Shown here: positions 17,295 through 26,325 of the stretch, piece after piece
Position numbering within the stretch: the stretch's first letter is position 1
Layout of the letters: the number at the start of each line of letters is the position of its first letter
Assembly: GCA_964593905.1 (NCBI GenBank)
Contig: CAZQLE010000001.1
Coordinates: 1-64,000, forward strand
Direction: 5' to 3'
DNA length: 64,000 bases
Source: CAZQLE01 sp964593905
Lineage (GTDB): Bacteria > Chloroflexota > Anaerolineae > Anaerolineales > Anaerolineaceae
Translations under genes and position numbers: made by a program
Notes under the pieces: generated by a model
The model's input: the letters and a program-made list of their open reading frames with translations, nothing else
What the model was told of the DNA's origin: nothing
Databases searched by the model: none

Positions 17295-18284
17295 ATGACC
17301 GAGCGAATCCAAAATGCAACTTTTTCAAAAGAATCCATTCACCTGAATGTGGAAAAAGAGACCAACCGGATTGTTGAGGCCCTGAAACGCCAGGTGCAGC
17401 AGCGGTTTCGCCGAAAAGGCGCTGTGGTTGGCATCAGCGGTGGGATTGATTCATCGGTCGTGCTGGCTTTGTGTGTGCGGGCTTTTGGCCCCGAGCATGT
17501 GCTGGGTCTTTTGATGCCCGAGAAGGAATCCAGCCCAGAAAGTGTGGACCTCGCCAACCGCCTGGCGCAGCATTACGGCGTGAAGACTGTTCTGGAAGAT
17601 TTGACCGGCGCACTGGAAGGTTTTGGTTGTTATCAACGCCGGGATGAGGCTATTCAGCGAGTAATTCCTGAATATAAAAAGGGCTGGTATTCCAAGATTG
17701 TCCTGCCGGGCAATCTTCTGGAAACAACGACTTTGAACGTGTTTTACCTGGTGGTCAGTGATGCACAGGGGAATGAGCTTCGTAAGCGCATCCCCATGAC
17801 AGAGTTTTTCCAGATTATGGCCGCCTCCAATTTTAAACAACGCAGCCGGATGAGTATGTTGTATTACCATGCCGAACTGCATAATTTTGCGGCAATCGGT
17901 ACGGCCAATAAAAATGAACATGATCTGGGCTTTTTTGTAAAACATGGCGATGGTGGCATTGATGTCAACCCGATCGCGCATCTTTTTAAGACCCAGATTT
18001 ATGAGTTGGCTGATTATCTGGATGTGCCCCAAGAAATTCGACAGCGTACCCCGACCACCGATACATACCCTGGCGGCGGTTCGCAAGAAGAATTTTTCTA
18101 CCGCATTCCATTTGATATTTTGGATTCAATCTGGCTGGGATTTGAGATGAAAGCCCCTTCGGATGAGATTGCCAGAGCGCTGTCTCTGACCACCGAACAG
18201 GTGGACCGGGTGATTGCGGATATCATCAGCAAACAACGCACCACAGCTTATCTGCGCACACAACCGTTAAGTGTGGATGATTGA
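17295..18284 (+). CDS. nadE: NAD synthetase-like ammonia-dependent amide ligase
   Basis: A 329-residue NadE-family enzyme without a nitrilase domain. The PP-loop GISGGIDSSV lies at about residues 45-54. RSRMSMLYY, GTANKNEHDLGFF and KHGDGGIDVNPIAHLFKTQIYEL correspond to the NAD-synthetase core. It is longer than the usual 245-275-residue ammonia-dependent NadE, with extra sequence around residues 115-165. The family adenylates a carboxylate and adds ammonia; true NadE acts on deamido-NAD. In this setting it may serve the neighbouring amidation pathway or may be the cell's NadE. GAGGGAG before the ATG at 17295 supports that start over the upstream GTG at 17274. Confidence 0.82.
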   Translation: MTERIQNATFSKESIHLNVEKETNRIVEALKRQVQQRFRRKGAVVGISGGIDSSVVLALCVRAFGPEHVLGLLMPEKESSPESVDLANRLAQHYGVKTVLEDLTGALEGFGCYQRRDEAIQRVIPEYKKGWYSKIVLPGNLLETTTLNVFYLVVSDAQGNELRKRIPMTEFFQIMAASNFKQRSRMSMLYYHAELHNFAAIGTANKNEHDLGFFVKHGDGGIDVNPIAHLFKTQIYELADYLDVPQEIRQRTPTTDTYPGGGSQEEFFYRIPFDILDSIWLGFEMKAPSDEIARALSLTTEQVDRVIADIISKQRTTAYLRTQPLSVDD

Positions 18285-18303
18285 GTGGAAATCGGGTGAT
18301 GTA

Positions 18304-19548
18304 ATGGGAAAAAATTCTTCCCGCAGATCATTTCTAAAAAAATCGATCCTGGGCATTGGTGCGGCAGTGGCTGCTGCCTGTGTGCCAGAACCCACGACTG
18401 TTCCAACCCGAACGGGATCGCCAACAACCATGCCGACCCCCACGGGTACCTCTTTGCCGGCCAAAACGCCCTCCGCAGTGGTTCAGACGCCCGTTCCCAC
18501 ACCGTCGGTGGTGGTTGTGGATGGGCAGCCCACAGTGGTGCATGTTCGTGACCTGGCGGCAGTGAAATGGGATGAGGGCGATCCGCTGTACTGGAAGTAT
18601 GCTGATCAGGGTGTCGTTGACGCGCTGATGGAGTGCGGAATGCTGCTGCTCACTGGAGAAAATGACCTGGCTGCGGCCTGGAAGAAAATTATTCCTGCTT
18701 ATCAGCCGGGGGATGGAATTGCGATTAAGGTCAATTTCAATACCTGCTCGGGTAAAAATGATGAAGATCAGCAGATCGACGCAATTATCGAGCCGGTGAA
18801 CAGCGTTATTGCCGGGCTAATCACTGCCGGGGTCAAAGCGGAAGATATCTGGGTCTATGACGCCAGCCGCCCGATTCCTGATCGATTTTCGAGGATGGTG
18901 CGCGTACCTGAAGTGCGGTTCTTTGATAACGGCGCGGCGTTTTCGGCGGCCGGGTTTAACCGCAGTGATGATCAGGTGATGGTCAAATTCTCAACCAAAA
19001 TGCCGCCGCTTGAACCGGGAAGACCTGCTGTGAAGATCACCGATCTGCTGGTCACTGCCAGATATCTGATCAACATGCCGCTTTTAAAAAAACATTCCAC
19101 CCCCGGTTTTACGTTAGGTTTCAAGAACCATTTTGGGTCGATTAATCACCCTGGTTTTTTGCATGATTATATTGGTCTGGATCGTGAATATTTCAGTCCC
19201 GACTACAACCCGCTGGTCGATATTTTTCAAAACCCCAATGTGGGTGCAAAAACGGTGCTGACCATTGGCGATGGCATCTTTGGCTATCGGGGCAGCGACA
19301 CCGGCAGCCCGAGCGGCTGGGATATTTTTCAGGGAAAATACCCGGCCAGTTTATTTCTGTCGCAAGACCCGGTTGCCATTGATTGTGTGATGGGTGATTT
19401 TATCGCGGCCGAGCGGGGACTGTCGGACGATGCCTTTGCCTATCTGAAACTGGCGAGTGAGCTGGGTCTGGGGGTGTTTGATCGTTCCAATCAGTCAGAT
19501 GGTCATTATCAGAAGATCCATTATTTATTCGAAGATATGACAGTTTGA
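18304..19548 (+). CDS. Tat-exported DUF362 lipoprotein
   Basis: A 414-residue exported protein. The N-terminus has a twin-arginine signal (SRRSFLKK, Arg7-Arg8), a hydrophobic stretch and a possible lipobox ending at Cys26, then a Pro/Thr-rich linker (about 28-75). The rest matches the DUF362 fold in outline (GDGIAIKVNFN, KITDLLVTARYLINMPLLKKH, GFKNHFGSI, LTIGDGIFG, SQDPVAIDCVMGDFIA). The biochemical function of DUF362 is not established. No Fe-S Cys cluster is visible. It lies 19 bp after the NadE-like gene, so it may act outside the cell on the product of the cassette. The lipobox is weak because Ala occupies the usual Leu position. Confidence 0.82.
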   Translation: MGKNSSRRSFLKKSILGIGAAVAAACVPEPTTVPTRTGSPTTMPTPTGTSLPAKTPSAVVQTPVPTPSVVVVDGQPTVVHVRDLAAVKWDEGDPLYWKYADQGVVDALMECGMLLLTGENDLAAAWKKIIPAYQPGDGIAIKVNFNTCSGKNDEDQQIDAIIEPVNSVIAGLITAGVKAEDIWVYDASRPIPDRFSRMVRVPEVRFFDNGAAFSAAGFNRSDDQVMVKFSTKMPPLEPGRPAVKITDLLVTARYLINMPLLKKHSTPGFTLGFKNHFGSINHPGFLHDYIGLDREYFSPDYNPLVDIFQNPNVGAKTVLTIGDGIFGYRGSDTGSPSGWDIFQGKYPASLFLSQDPVAIDCVMGDFIAAERGLSDDAFAYLKLASELGLGVFDRSNQSDGHYQKIHYLFEDMTV

Positions 19549-19557
19549 GGAAAACCC

Positions 19558-20667
19558 ATGTATAAACGCTTGTCGCTGCTCCCGGGGTTGGCGATTTTGG
19601 CTGTGGTGTTGAATCATGCCGGAGGGTGGGGCTATGTTGCGCTGGTCTGGTGGGCGCATCGTTATCGTGATGTGGTTGTACCCGCGTATGATCAGATCTT
19701 TCGCCCCGGAAACATTGCGTTGGATGCATTTCATAACCTGACCATATTTGCGGTGGGCGCTTTCTTGTTTGTCTCGGGATTTTTTATTGCCTATACTGCC
19801 CGGGGCAGTGAAAGCCGGTTGGGCTGGAAAACCATCAAACCGCGGATTATCAATTTATTGATCCCTTATTTCATCTGGTCGCTGATTGTATTTCTGCTGG
19901 ATTTCGTATTAGGAGATGTTTATACCCCTGGTCAGTATGCCTTGAAGTTCTTTTTGCTGGGCGCCAACGGTGGTTATTTCTTTGTGCCGGTGCTGGTGAT
20001 GTTTTATCTGCTTTCACCGTGGATTGTGGACCTAGCAAAGAAAAACTGGCGTTTATTAATCGTGCTGGCTGCGCTCTTACAGCTTATTCCAATTGCTTTG
20101 CGTTATCTTCGATTGTTCTTTCCCGATAACCCGGTCATCCATACGCTGGTCAATGTCACTCCAGACCAGATATTTATCCGCTGGGCGCTGTATTTTCCGC
20201 TGGGTGTCGTTTTTAGCATCAAGTTGAATGATGCTAAACTCTGGCTGCAAAAGAATCGGTACTGGATTCTGGCCGGCTGGATCTTAAGTTTTATCCTGTA
20301 TACGGTTGAAGCCGAATGGGTTATTTATGCCACTCCCGACCATTGGAAACCCGGTCCCAGCTCGATTTTTTTCTTGGCTTATACCATCTGTTTGATCTTT
20401 AGTTTTCTGGCTTTTGAGCAAGTTAAGCTCCCCTATGCCGGACAGATCTCCAAACTTGGCGCACGTTCTTATGGAATTTATCTGGTCCATTTTGAGATCA
20501 TGACGGTTGGGGCCAAGTTGATTTACCATTATCTTCCGCAACTGCTGGCCTCGCGGCTTTTGTTTACGCTTGTGCTGTTTGGGGTTGGTCTGGGCGGGTC
20601 ATTGCTGTTAATCTGGTTTGTGCAAAAAACGCCTCTTTCCAGATTCTACCGATATCTTTTTGGGTAA
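19558..20667 (+). CDS. Membrane O-acyltransferase, acyltransferase-3 family
   Basis: A 369-residue integral membrane protein with about ten hydrophobic segments. The N-terminal LPGLAILAVVLNHAG matches the conserved opening of acyltransferase-3 (OafA/WecH) proteins, where a His in the first helix is essential. FVSGFFIAY and LIPYFIWSLIVF are further family features. Such proteins acylate extracytoplasmic sugars using cytoplasmic acyl donors. It is 9 bp after the DUF362 gene and immediately before an SGNH-like gene; membrane acyltransferases of this family often work with SGNH domains. The acceptor sugar is unknown. Confidence 0.88.
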   Translation: MYKRLSLLPGLAILAVVLNHAGGWGYVALVWWAHRYRDVVVPAYDQIFRPGNIALDAFHNLTIFAVGAFLFVSGFFIAYTARGSESRLGWKTIKPRIINLLIPYFIWSLIVFLLDFVLGDVYTPGQYALKFFLLGANGGYFFVPVLVMFYLLSPWIVDLAKKNWRLLIVLAALLQLIPIALRYLRLFFPDNPVIHTLVNVTPDQIFIRWALYFPLGVVFSIKLNDAKLWLQKNRYWILAGWILSFILYTVEAEWVIYATPDHWKPGPSSIFFLAYTICLIFSFLAFEQVKLPYAGQISKLGARSYGIYLVHFEIMTVGAKLIYHYLPQLLASRLLFTLVLFGVGLGGSLLLIWFVQKTPLSRFYRYLFG

Positions 20668-20671
20668 ACGG

Positions 20672-21577
20672 ATGAAGCTCAAAAAAAGCCTCCTGGCTGT
20701 TTTTCTGTTCGGTATTTTGCTGGTGGGTGCGCTGGCCGCGTATCGGGTCATCAGCGGAGAAAGCCTGGGCATCAAAAAGTATTTGCGTCAGAAGTTGGAT
20801 ATGGCGTTGGTATTGGTGAATCACAGCCGGCTTGCAGCCGGCAGCGACCGCTCTTTTACCAATGTGGTTTTTTTGCATCATTCGGTGGGGCGCAACCTGT
20901 TGGATGAAGGCGGTGTTCGTGAGCTGCTCAATATACACCAGGTCCAATTGTGGGATCAGGACTATTCGTGGCGTGGGTTGCGCGATCCGCAGGGCAGAGA
21001 AACCGGATTTTCCTACGCCATACCCGCTGATAATACCGACCCGGACGGGCTGGTGACGATTTTTAATCAAGAGATGCATACCGAACCGGTTAATGCCATC
21101 TCACAGCTTTTTCAGCATGAAACCATTATTCTGAAATCGTGCTTCCCGACCAGTGACATCCCCAACGATGTTGTGTTGGAAAAGCGGAAGTCGGAATATC
21201 TTGCAATTCGAAAAAAGATGCTCAAACATCCCGAACATCTTTTTATTCTGGTCACCCAGCCGCCGCTGACGCCCGAATTAACCACCCCTCAAGCGGCCGC
21301 CCGCGCACGACTGCTGGCAGAGTGGTTAAAATCATCCGAATATCTGGAAGGCGCTGCAAATGTGCGGGTGTTTGATCTGTTTGAACATCTCGCAACCGCC
21401 GCTGATGATCTTGCGGCGCCCAACACCCTCAGACCTGCCTATCAAAATGGGCAGGATGCACATCCAAATGTTCAGGCCAATCAGATTGTCGGCCCTGAAT
21501 TTGCCAGGTTTATCTTGCAAGCCATTGAGGAATATCGTGGAAACGAGTCAAACCGTCCAATTGCAAACCGTAATTGA
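20672..21577 (+). CDS. Membrane-anchored SGNH-like protein, function uncertain
   Basis: A 301-residue protein with an N-terminal signal anchor (residues 5-25) and an extracytoplasmic domain. VVFLHHSVGRNL near the start of the domain and NGQDAHPNVQANQIVG near the end resemble the first and last blocks of SGNH/GDSL hydrolases (Ser/Gly block and Asp-x-x-His). The blocks are divergent, and a catalytic Ser is only tentatively placed in HHSVG. Following a membrane O-acyltransferase by 4 bp, it may complete acyl transfer to a sugar or remove acyl groups. The ATG at 20672 is preferred since earlier codons overlap the previous gene. Confidence 0.65.
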   Translation: MKLKKSLLAVFLFGILLVGALAAYRVISGESLGIKKYLRQKLDMALVLVNHSRLAAGSDRSFTNVVFLHHSVGRNLLDEGGVRELLNIHQVQLWDQDYSWRGLRDPQGRETGFSYAIPADNTDPDGLVTIFNQEMHTEPVNAISQLFQHETIILKSCFPTSDIPNDVVLEKRKSEYLAIRKKMLKHPEHLFILVTQPPLTPELTTPQAAARARLLAEWLKSSEYLEGAANVRVFDLFEHLATAADDLAAPNTLRPAYQNGQDAHPNVQANQIVGPEFARFILQAIEEYRGNESNRPIANRN

Positions 21578-22388
21578 GCCGCGCAGAGGTCTTGCGTCAT
21601 TACAATTAAAGGCGCTCTGGCATTACCGTGAGCTGCTTTATTTTCTGATCTGGCGGGATGTTAAAGTCCGCTATAAACAGACCGCGCTGGGTGTGATGTG
21701 GATTATCTTGCAGCCAGTGATCACGATGGTGGTTTTTAGTGTTCTATTTGGCCAATTGTTGAATGTCCCGTCAAATGGCGTGCCATACCCGGTGTTCTCT
21801 TTTGCGGCCTTGCTGCCCTGGCAATATTTTGCCGGAGCGTTGACCCGCGCTTCAACCAGCCTGGTGGGCAGCGCCAATCTCATTACCAAGGTTTATTTTC
21901 CCCGGCTGGTGCTGCCGCTTTCGGGCGTTATTGGCGGTATGGTAGATTTTGCGGTTGCATTTGTGGTTCTCATTTTTCTGATGATCTTTTATGGCATTGC
22001 CCCAACCATTCGCATCTTATGGCTGCCCGCTTTTATATTGCTGGCGATTTTAACTGCACTGGCCTTCAGCCTCTGGCTTTCTGCGCTGAATGTGCGTTTC
22101 CGCGATATTAATTACCTGATCCCATTTTTGATCCAGATCTGGACCTATGCCACACCTGTGATTTATGGCAGCTCTTTCATCCCTGAATCCTTCCGGTTTT
22201 TGCTGGTGTTGAACCCTATGACCGCAGTTGTTGAAGGCTTTCGTTGGGCGCTTCTGGGCGGGGTGATGACCGATTTGCCGGCCACTGGTATTGAGATTTT
22301 TATACCGATCGCTGTCACGCTGGTTGTTTTGGTCTCAGGGGTTATCTTTTTCCGTACCACTGAAAAATCTTTCGCTGACATTGTTTAG
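21537..22388 (+). CDS. wzm: Polysaccharide ABC exporter permease (Wzm type)
   Basis: A 283-residue ABC-2 permease with six membrane segments after a cytoplasmic N-terminus (LWHYRELLYFLIWRDVKVRYKQ is split by the usual amphipathic helix). Motifs typical of O-antigen/teichoic-acid exporters include GVMWIILQPV, FAALLPWQYFAG and NPMTAVVEGFRWA. I place the start at GTG 21537 because GAGG at 21527-21530 is correctly spaced; this overlaps the preceding gene by 41 bp. An ATG further upstream at 21360 is unsupported. It pairs with the ATPase gene 8 bp downstream. Confidence 0.92.
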   Translation: METSQTVQLQTVIEPRRGLASLQLKALWHYRELLYFLIWRDVKVRYKQTALGVMWIILQPVITMVVFSVLFGQLLNVPSNGVPYPVFSFAALLPWQYFAGALTRASTSLVGSANLITKVYFPRLVLPLSGVIGGMVDFAVAFVVLIFLMIFYGIAPTIRILWLPAFILLAILTALAFSLWLSALNVRFRDINYLIPFLIQIWTYATPVIYGSSFIPESFRFLLVLNPMTAVVEGFRWALLGGVMTDLPATGIEIFIPIAVTLVVLVSGVIFFRTTEKSFADIV

Positions 22389-22395
22389 GACACCT

Positions 22396-23682
22396 ATGCC
22401 ACATACCGCCATTGAGGTTAAGAATTTATATAAACAGTTTTTTATTGGGACAACCCGAAACCGGAATGATACATTGCGGGATTGGATTTCTTCGACCATT
22501 TCTGCCCCGGTTCGTTATTTGAATGGGCTGGGAAAAAGCGTACCCCCCAAAAATAGTGATCAACTTGCTGAAGGCACCATCTGGGCGCTGCAAGATATTT
22601 CTGTGCGCATTCAGGCCGGCGAGGTCTTTGGAATTGTAGGCCGGAATGGGGCGGGGAAAAGCACTCTTTTAAAGATTTTGTCTCGCATTACCGAGCCCAC
22701 CCGCGGGCGAGCCGTAGTCTATGGCCGGGTGGGCTCTTTGCTTGAAGTTGGCACTGGGTTTCACCCAGAATTAACCGGGCGCGAAAATATCTTTCTGAAC
22801 GGGGCAATTCTGGGGATGCATCGGACGGAGATCAGGCGAAAGTTTGATGAAATTGTCGCTTTTGCCGAAATTGAAAAATTTCTCGAACTTCCTGTAAAAC
22901 GTTATTCGAGTGGGATGTATGTTCGCCTGGCTTTTGCAGTGGCAGCTCATCTTGAACCGGAGATTTTACTGGTCGATGAGGTGCTTGCGGTGGGCGATGC
23001 GGCGTTTCAGCGAAAATGCCTGGGAAAAATGGATGATGTGGCCCGTGAAGGGCGCACTATTTTATTTGTCAGCCATAACATGAATGCCATTCAACGGCTT
23101 TGCCCGAAATCAATCCTGCTGGAGAGCGGTCAATTGCTCATGAATGGTCCCACACCCGAGATTGTTAAAGCCTACCTTTCATCTGGCGCGGGGGCTGTGC
23201 AGCCGGATCAATGGATAGATATTTCCGATCAGTCGCGGGGAGGCACGGGCGAAGCGAAGTTTAACAGCATTCGGTTTACCAGTTCGAATCCAAATACGCA
23301 CGGCAACCTTTATACCGATGGACCGTTGAAGATCGATCTTGTGATTGATGCGCGCGAATCAAGATCCATTGGGAGTATGGCGGTGACGATCTATGATCAA
23401 TACGGCACAAAACTGGTAAATGCAGATAGCCTTGCCCTGGGAAAAAACATTTATTTAAATGCCGGACAAAACGAAATTTCTTTTCATATCCATCAACTTC
23501 ATCTGAATCCGGGTGTTTATATCCTGGGTTTGTGGATGGCAAATCCATCGGGAGATGTGTTTGATACGCTTTCATCTGTGGTAAAGATTGAGGTTTTTGA
23601 TTTACAATCAGAAAAACTGGGTAGTCGACCCAAAGCTGACGGTCTGGTGACCTGTAATTTCGAAATCATTGAGGCGGAATGA
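22396..23682 (+). CDS. wzt: Polysaccharide ABC exporter ATPase with Wzt C-terminal domain
   Basis: A 428-residue ATPase of the Wzm/Wzt exporter. The nucleotide-binding domain has Walker A GRNGAGKST (82-90), the YSSGM signature (170-174), Walker B ILLVDE (190-195) and the H-loop FVSHNM. Residues about 285-425 form an extra beta-rich domain like the Wzt carbohydrate-binding module, which in studied O-antigen systems recognises the modified end of the finished chain. This implies that an end modification gates export here. Its last 4 bases overlap the start of the next gene (ATGA). Confidence 0.93.
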   Translation: MPHTAIEVKNLYKQFFIGTTRNRNDTLRDWISSTISAPVRYLNGLGKSVPPKNSDQLAEGTIWALQDISVRIQAGEVFGIVGRNGAGKSTLLKILSRITEPTRGRAVVYGRVGSLLEVGTGFHPELTGRENIFLNGAILGMHRTEIRRKFDEIVAFAEIEKFLELPVKRYSSGMYVRLAFAVAAHLEPEILLVDEVLAVGDAAFQRKCLGKMDDVAREGRTILFVSHNMNAIQRLCPKSILLESGQLLMNGPTPEIVKAYLSSGAGAVQPDQWIDISDQSRGGTGEAKFNSIRFTSSNPNTHGNLYTDGPLKIDLVIDARESRSIGSMAVTIYDQYGTKLVNADSLALGKNIYLNAGQNEISFHIHQLHLNPGVYILGLWMANPSGDVFDTLSSVVKIEVFDLQSEKLGSRPKADGLVTCNFEIIEAE

Positions 23683-25184
23683 AAACTCTTAGAAGAACGC
23701 TCTTGCTGCTTATGCTGCTCACCATAATTTTGCCAGCGCCCGCTGCTGTCTTGGCCCAGACACAAACGCCGAATCCTGAGAGTCCAATTACGGCGCCTCC
23801 GGTTCCGCCAACAGGCTGGAGCAGGCCACTGGATTTATCAGATGGCAACACCCGAAACTGGCGTGCTTTTCCGACAATGGTGTGTGATCAATACCAAAAC
23901 TTGCATATTTTCTATTCTGACAACCCGGTTTCTGGCAGTGCGGGCGAGGGGGCCGCTGTGTATTATCGCAATGATACCCCTGGCGATGGAAAGTTCACGC
24001 CGCCGGAAGATATTATGGCTCTGCGTGACCCGCGAATTTATTCACTAGCTGCGGCCATTAATAACAAAACCGATCGCATATTTGTCGTTTGGACCAGCCA
24101 GACCCCCGGCACCCTGTATTTTATGTCGGCACTTCTCTCAGAAGCCACGAAAGTCAGTGCGTGGTCAATACCGGTAAAACTGGATTATCTGACATTTAAC
24201 GCCAACATCGAGGTCGATTCAAAAGGTGTGCTGCATCTTTTCTACAGCACCACAGATCAGAACGCTTTGAAATATGATGTGTTCCATCTCATATCCGAAG
24301 ATGACGGGGCAACCTGGTCTGATCCTGATCCGGTTTACAGTTATACGTTTCCTGAACCGGGTTATATTCGCATTGAAACAGCCATCGATTCAAAAGATCG
24401 CATTCACATGGGGCTGACCGTCCGCTATCAGGCGTATGGCACCTATTCAGAGGTTGGGTATACCCGGTCTGAAGATGGCGGCAAAACCTGGACACCTTAC
24501 CTAAAGTTTGAAGACAAGCGTTACCCTGGCGTTGAATGGATAACACCTTTTGCATTTGAGGGAGATGAAATCCATCTAACCTGGCATGACCCCCGGCGTA
24601 TTCACATCGTATCGATGGATGGCGGAAAAACATGGAGTGAGCCAGAGGATATCATGCGCATGGGTGCGGCGTTTGGTGGTCCCAACTATCTGGTAAAGGA
24701 TAATGCCGGGAATCTCTATGCTCTGGTGGCGATTTCATATGGTGTGTTTGCAACGCGCTGGGATGGAAAGAGCTGGGTGGAATCTCAACAAATTGATACC
24801 CGTCAGATTGATCCGCATGGTCAACAGATGGTAGTTTGCGGGGGTAATAAACTCCATGTAGTCTTCTGGGATCGTACTGGCGAAGAAAGTTCCTGGTACG
24901 CGTCACGAGAGTTGCAGGACGTTCCTGCGATTGCCCGGAAACCAATCCCAGAAACATTGCCTACTCAGACACCCACACCCAAAATTGTTGCCATTGCCGA
25001 GTCAACAGATTCTTCTCCGATGTTTCCTGAGGTTGCTAAAGAAAATACGGTTGCACCGGCGGTCAATCCCATTCCGCCGGAAAATTTGCCCTCGCCTATC
25101 GCGCCGTTGATCATCGGGATCGGATCTGTGTTTTTGTTGATTATTGGGGTGATCGTATATTCTGCCGTTTTCCGTCGCAAATAG
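23679..25184 (+). CDS. Membrane-anchored sialidase-like BNR-repeat protein
   Basis: A 501-residue surface protein. It begins with a signal peptide (about 1-27), carries a six-bladed-propeller-like body with Asp-box/BNR repeats (SEDDGATW, SEDGGKTW and SMDGGKTW are clear), a Pro/Thr-rich stalk (about 415-465) and one C-terminal membrane helix followed by Arg-Arg-Lys. BNR propellers occur in sialidases and in non-enzymatic glycan binders. I cannot find a convincing full sialidase active site (Arg triad, Tyr-Glu pair), so glycan binding or trimming outside the cell is only inferred. It is translationally coupled to the ABC ATPase gene. Confidence 0.8.
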   Translation: MKTLRRTLLLLMLLTIILPAPAAVLAQTQTPNPESPITAPPVPPTGWSRPLDLSDGNTRNWRAFPTMVCDQYQNLHIFYSDNPVSGSAGEGAAVYYRNDTPGDGKFTPPEDIMALRDPRIYSLAAAINNKTDRIFVVWTSQTPGTLYFMSALLSEATKVSAWSIPVKLDYLTFNANIEVDSKGVLHLFYSTTDQNALKYDVFHLISEDDGATWSDPDPVYSYTFPEPGYIRIETAIDSKDRIHMGLTVRYQAYGTYSEVGYTRSEDGGKTWTPYLKFEDKRYPGVEWITPFAFEGDEIHLTWHDPRRIHIVSMDGGKTWSEPEDIMRMGAAFGGPNYLVKDNAGNLYALVAISYGVFATRWDGKSWVESQQIDTRQIDPHGQQMVVCGGNKLHVVFWDRTGEESSWYASRELQDVPAIARKPIPETLPTQTPTPKIVAIAESTDSSPMFPEVAKENTVAPAVNPIPPENLPSPIAPLIIGIGSVFLLIIGVIVYSAVFRRK

Positions 25185-25209
25185 AAATTCCAACCATTGG
25201 AGTGTACTG

Positions 25210-26325
25210 ATGCCGAAAATTTCGGTGATAACCCCGGTTTACAACGGTGAAAAATATCTCCGTGAAACGGCCGAAAGTTTGTTTAACCAGACTTTTGAAG
25301 ACTGGGAATGGGTGATTGTTAATGACGGATCAAAAGATCATACAGCCGACATTCTCAAAGAGTTTGAGGTTGACCCGCGTGTCAGAGTATTTCACCAGAG
25401 CAATGGGGGCGAAGCGCGGGCTCGTAACAATGGGCTGGATCATGTATTGGGTGAATATATCGGTTTTTTGGATGCGGATGATCTTTATACTCCCAATGCG
25501 CTGTCGGATTTAAGCCAGTATCTTGATCTTCATGCTGATATTGGGGTGGTTTTTTCAGATGGATTTGTTTGTGACGCTGATGGAAAGGACATCTCGCGTC
25601 TGACCGAGCACCGCCCCGGTATCCATGAGGGGATGGTGCTTGAGGCTCTGGTGATCGATGCAAGTGTCTTAACTGTGCCCGTATGTACATTGACGCGCAG
25701 AGTTTGGGTGGAAGAACATCAAATCCGGTTTGATCCCAATCTGGTTATCGGCCCCGATTGGGATTTTTGGATTCGTCTTTCTGTTCACACCCCGTTTGGG
25801 TATCTGGATAAAATTACCTGTAAGTATCGGGTTCACGATAACAATATCACCCGGCTTTCGGGGCGGCAAAAACGACGCCTGGATTTGTTATACGGGCGCG
25901 AAAAAGTCTTGAATTCCGATTTTTTTGGAAAACTTTCTCTCTCAACGCGGAAAAGGTTTTTCTATTTTTTGCTGATGCGGTTAATTTATGATTTACCAGA
26001 GCAACAGGAGAAAATGATTTTACATCCGCAATTTGTGGCAATGCCCAACCCCATTAAAGGGACTCTTTTACGGCAAATGGCGGCTTCGGCAATTCGCAAT
26101 AATTTGCCATTGCCGTGGGTGAGAGAATGTTTATCCAGGGCAATGGATTCTGATCCCTCCTTAAAAACCCGTAGTTTGAAATGGGTTCTGGCTTTGGGAT
26201 ATGCACCAGCCAGGTTGATCGTGAATATATGGCAGTCTGGGATAGCGCTGCGGGAGAAAATTGTTTCAATTCGCAACCCCAGACCCAAACGTGTATCTTC
26301 CAGACTGGGGCCTGTTGGAAAATGA
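25210..26325 (+). CDS. Family 2 glycosyltransferase
   Basis: A 371-residue cytoplasmic GT-A enzyme. ISVITPVYNGEKYL opens the nucleotide-binding fold, NDGSKD and GFLDADDLY provide the metal/nucleotide-binding acidic residues, and GPDWDFWIRL is the acceptor-side ED-like motif. The C-terminal 130 residues are a variable helical region. It adds one sugar to the growing repeat unit; donor and linkage cannot be deduced. A TTGGAG stretch precedes the ATG. The next gene starts within its stop codon (ATGA, 26322-26325). Confidence 0.9.
   Translation: MPKISVITPVYNGEKYLRETAESLFNQTFEDWEWVIVNDGSKDHTADILKEFEVDPRVRVFHQSNGGEARARNNGLDHVLGEYIGFLDADDLYTPNALSDLSQYLDLHADIGVVFSDGFVCDADGKDISRLTEHRPGIHEGMVLEALVIDASVLTVPVCTLTRRVWVEEHQIRFDPNLVIGPDWDFWIRLSVHTPFGYLDKITCKYRVHDNNITRLSGRQKRRLDLLYGREKVLNSDFFGKLSLSTRKRFFYFLLMRLIYDLPEQQEKMILHPQFVAMPNPIKGTLLRQMAASAIRNNLPLPWVRECLSRAMDSDPSLKTRSLKWVLALGYAPARLIVNIWQSGIALREKIVSIRNPRPKRVSSRLGPVGK

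Noticed and set aside
22291..22395. Upstream extension of the ABC ATPase gene
   Set aside because: It lies inside the permease gene in another frame; the ATG at 22396 matches the family start.
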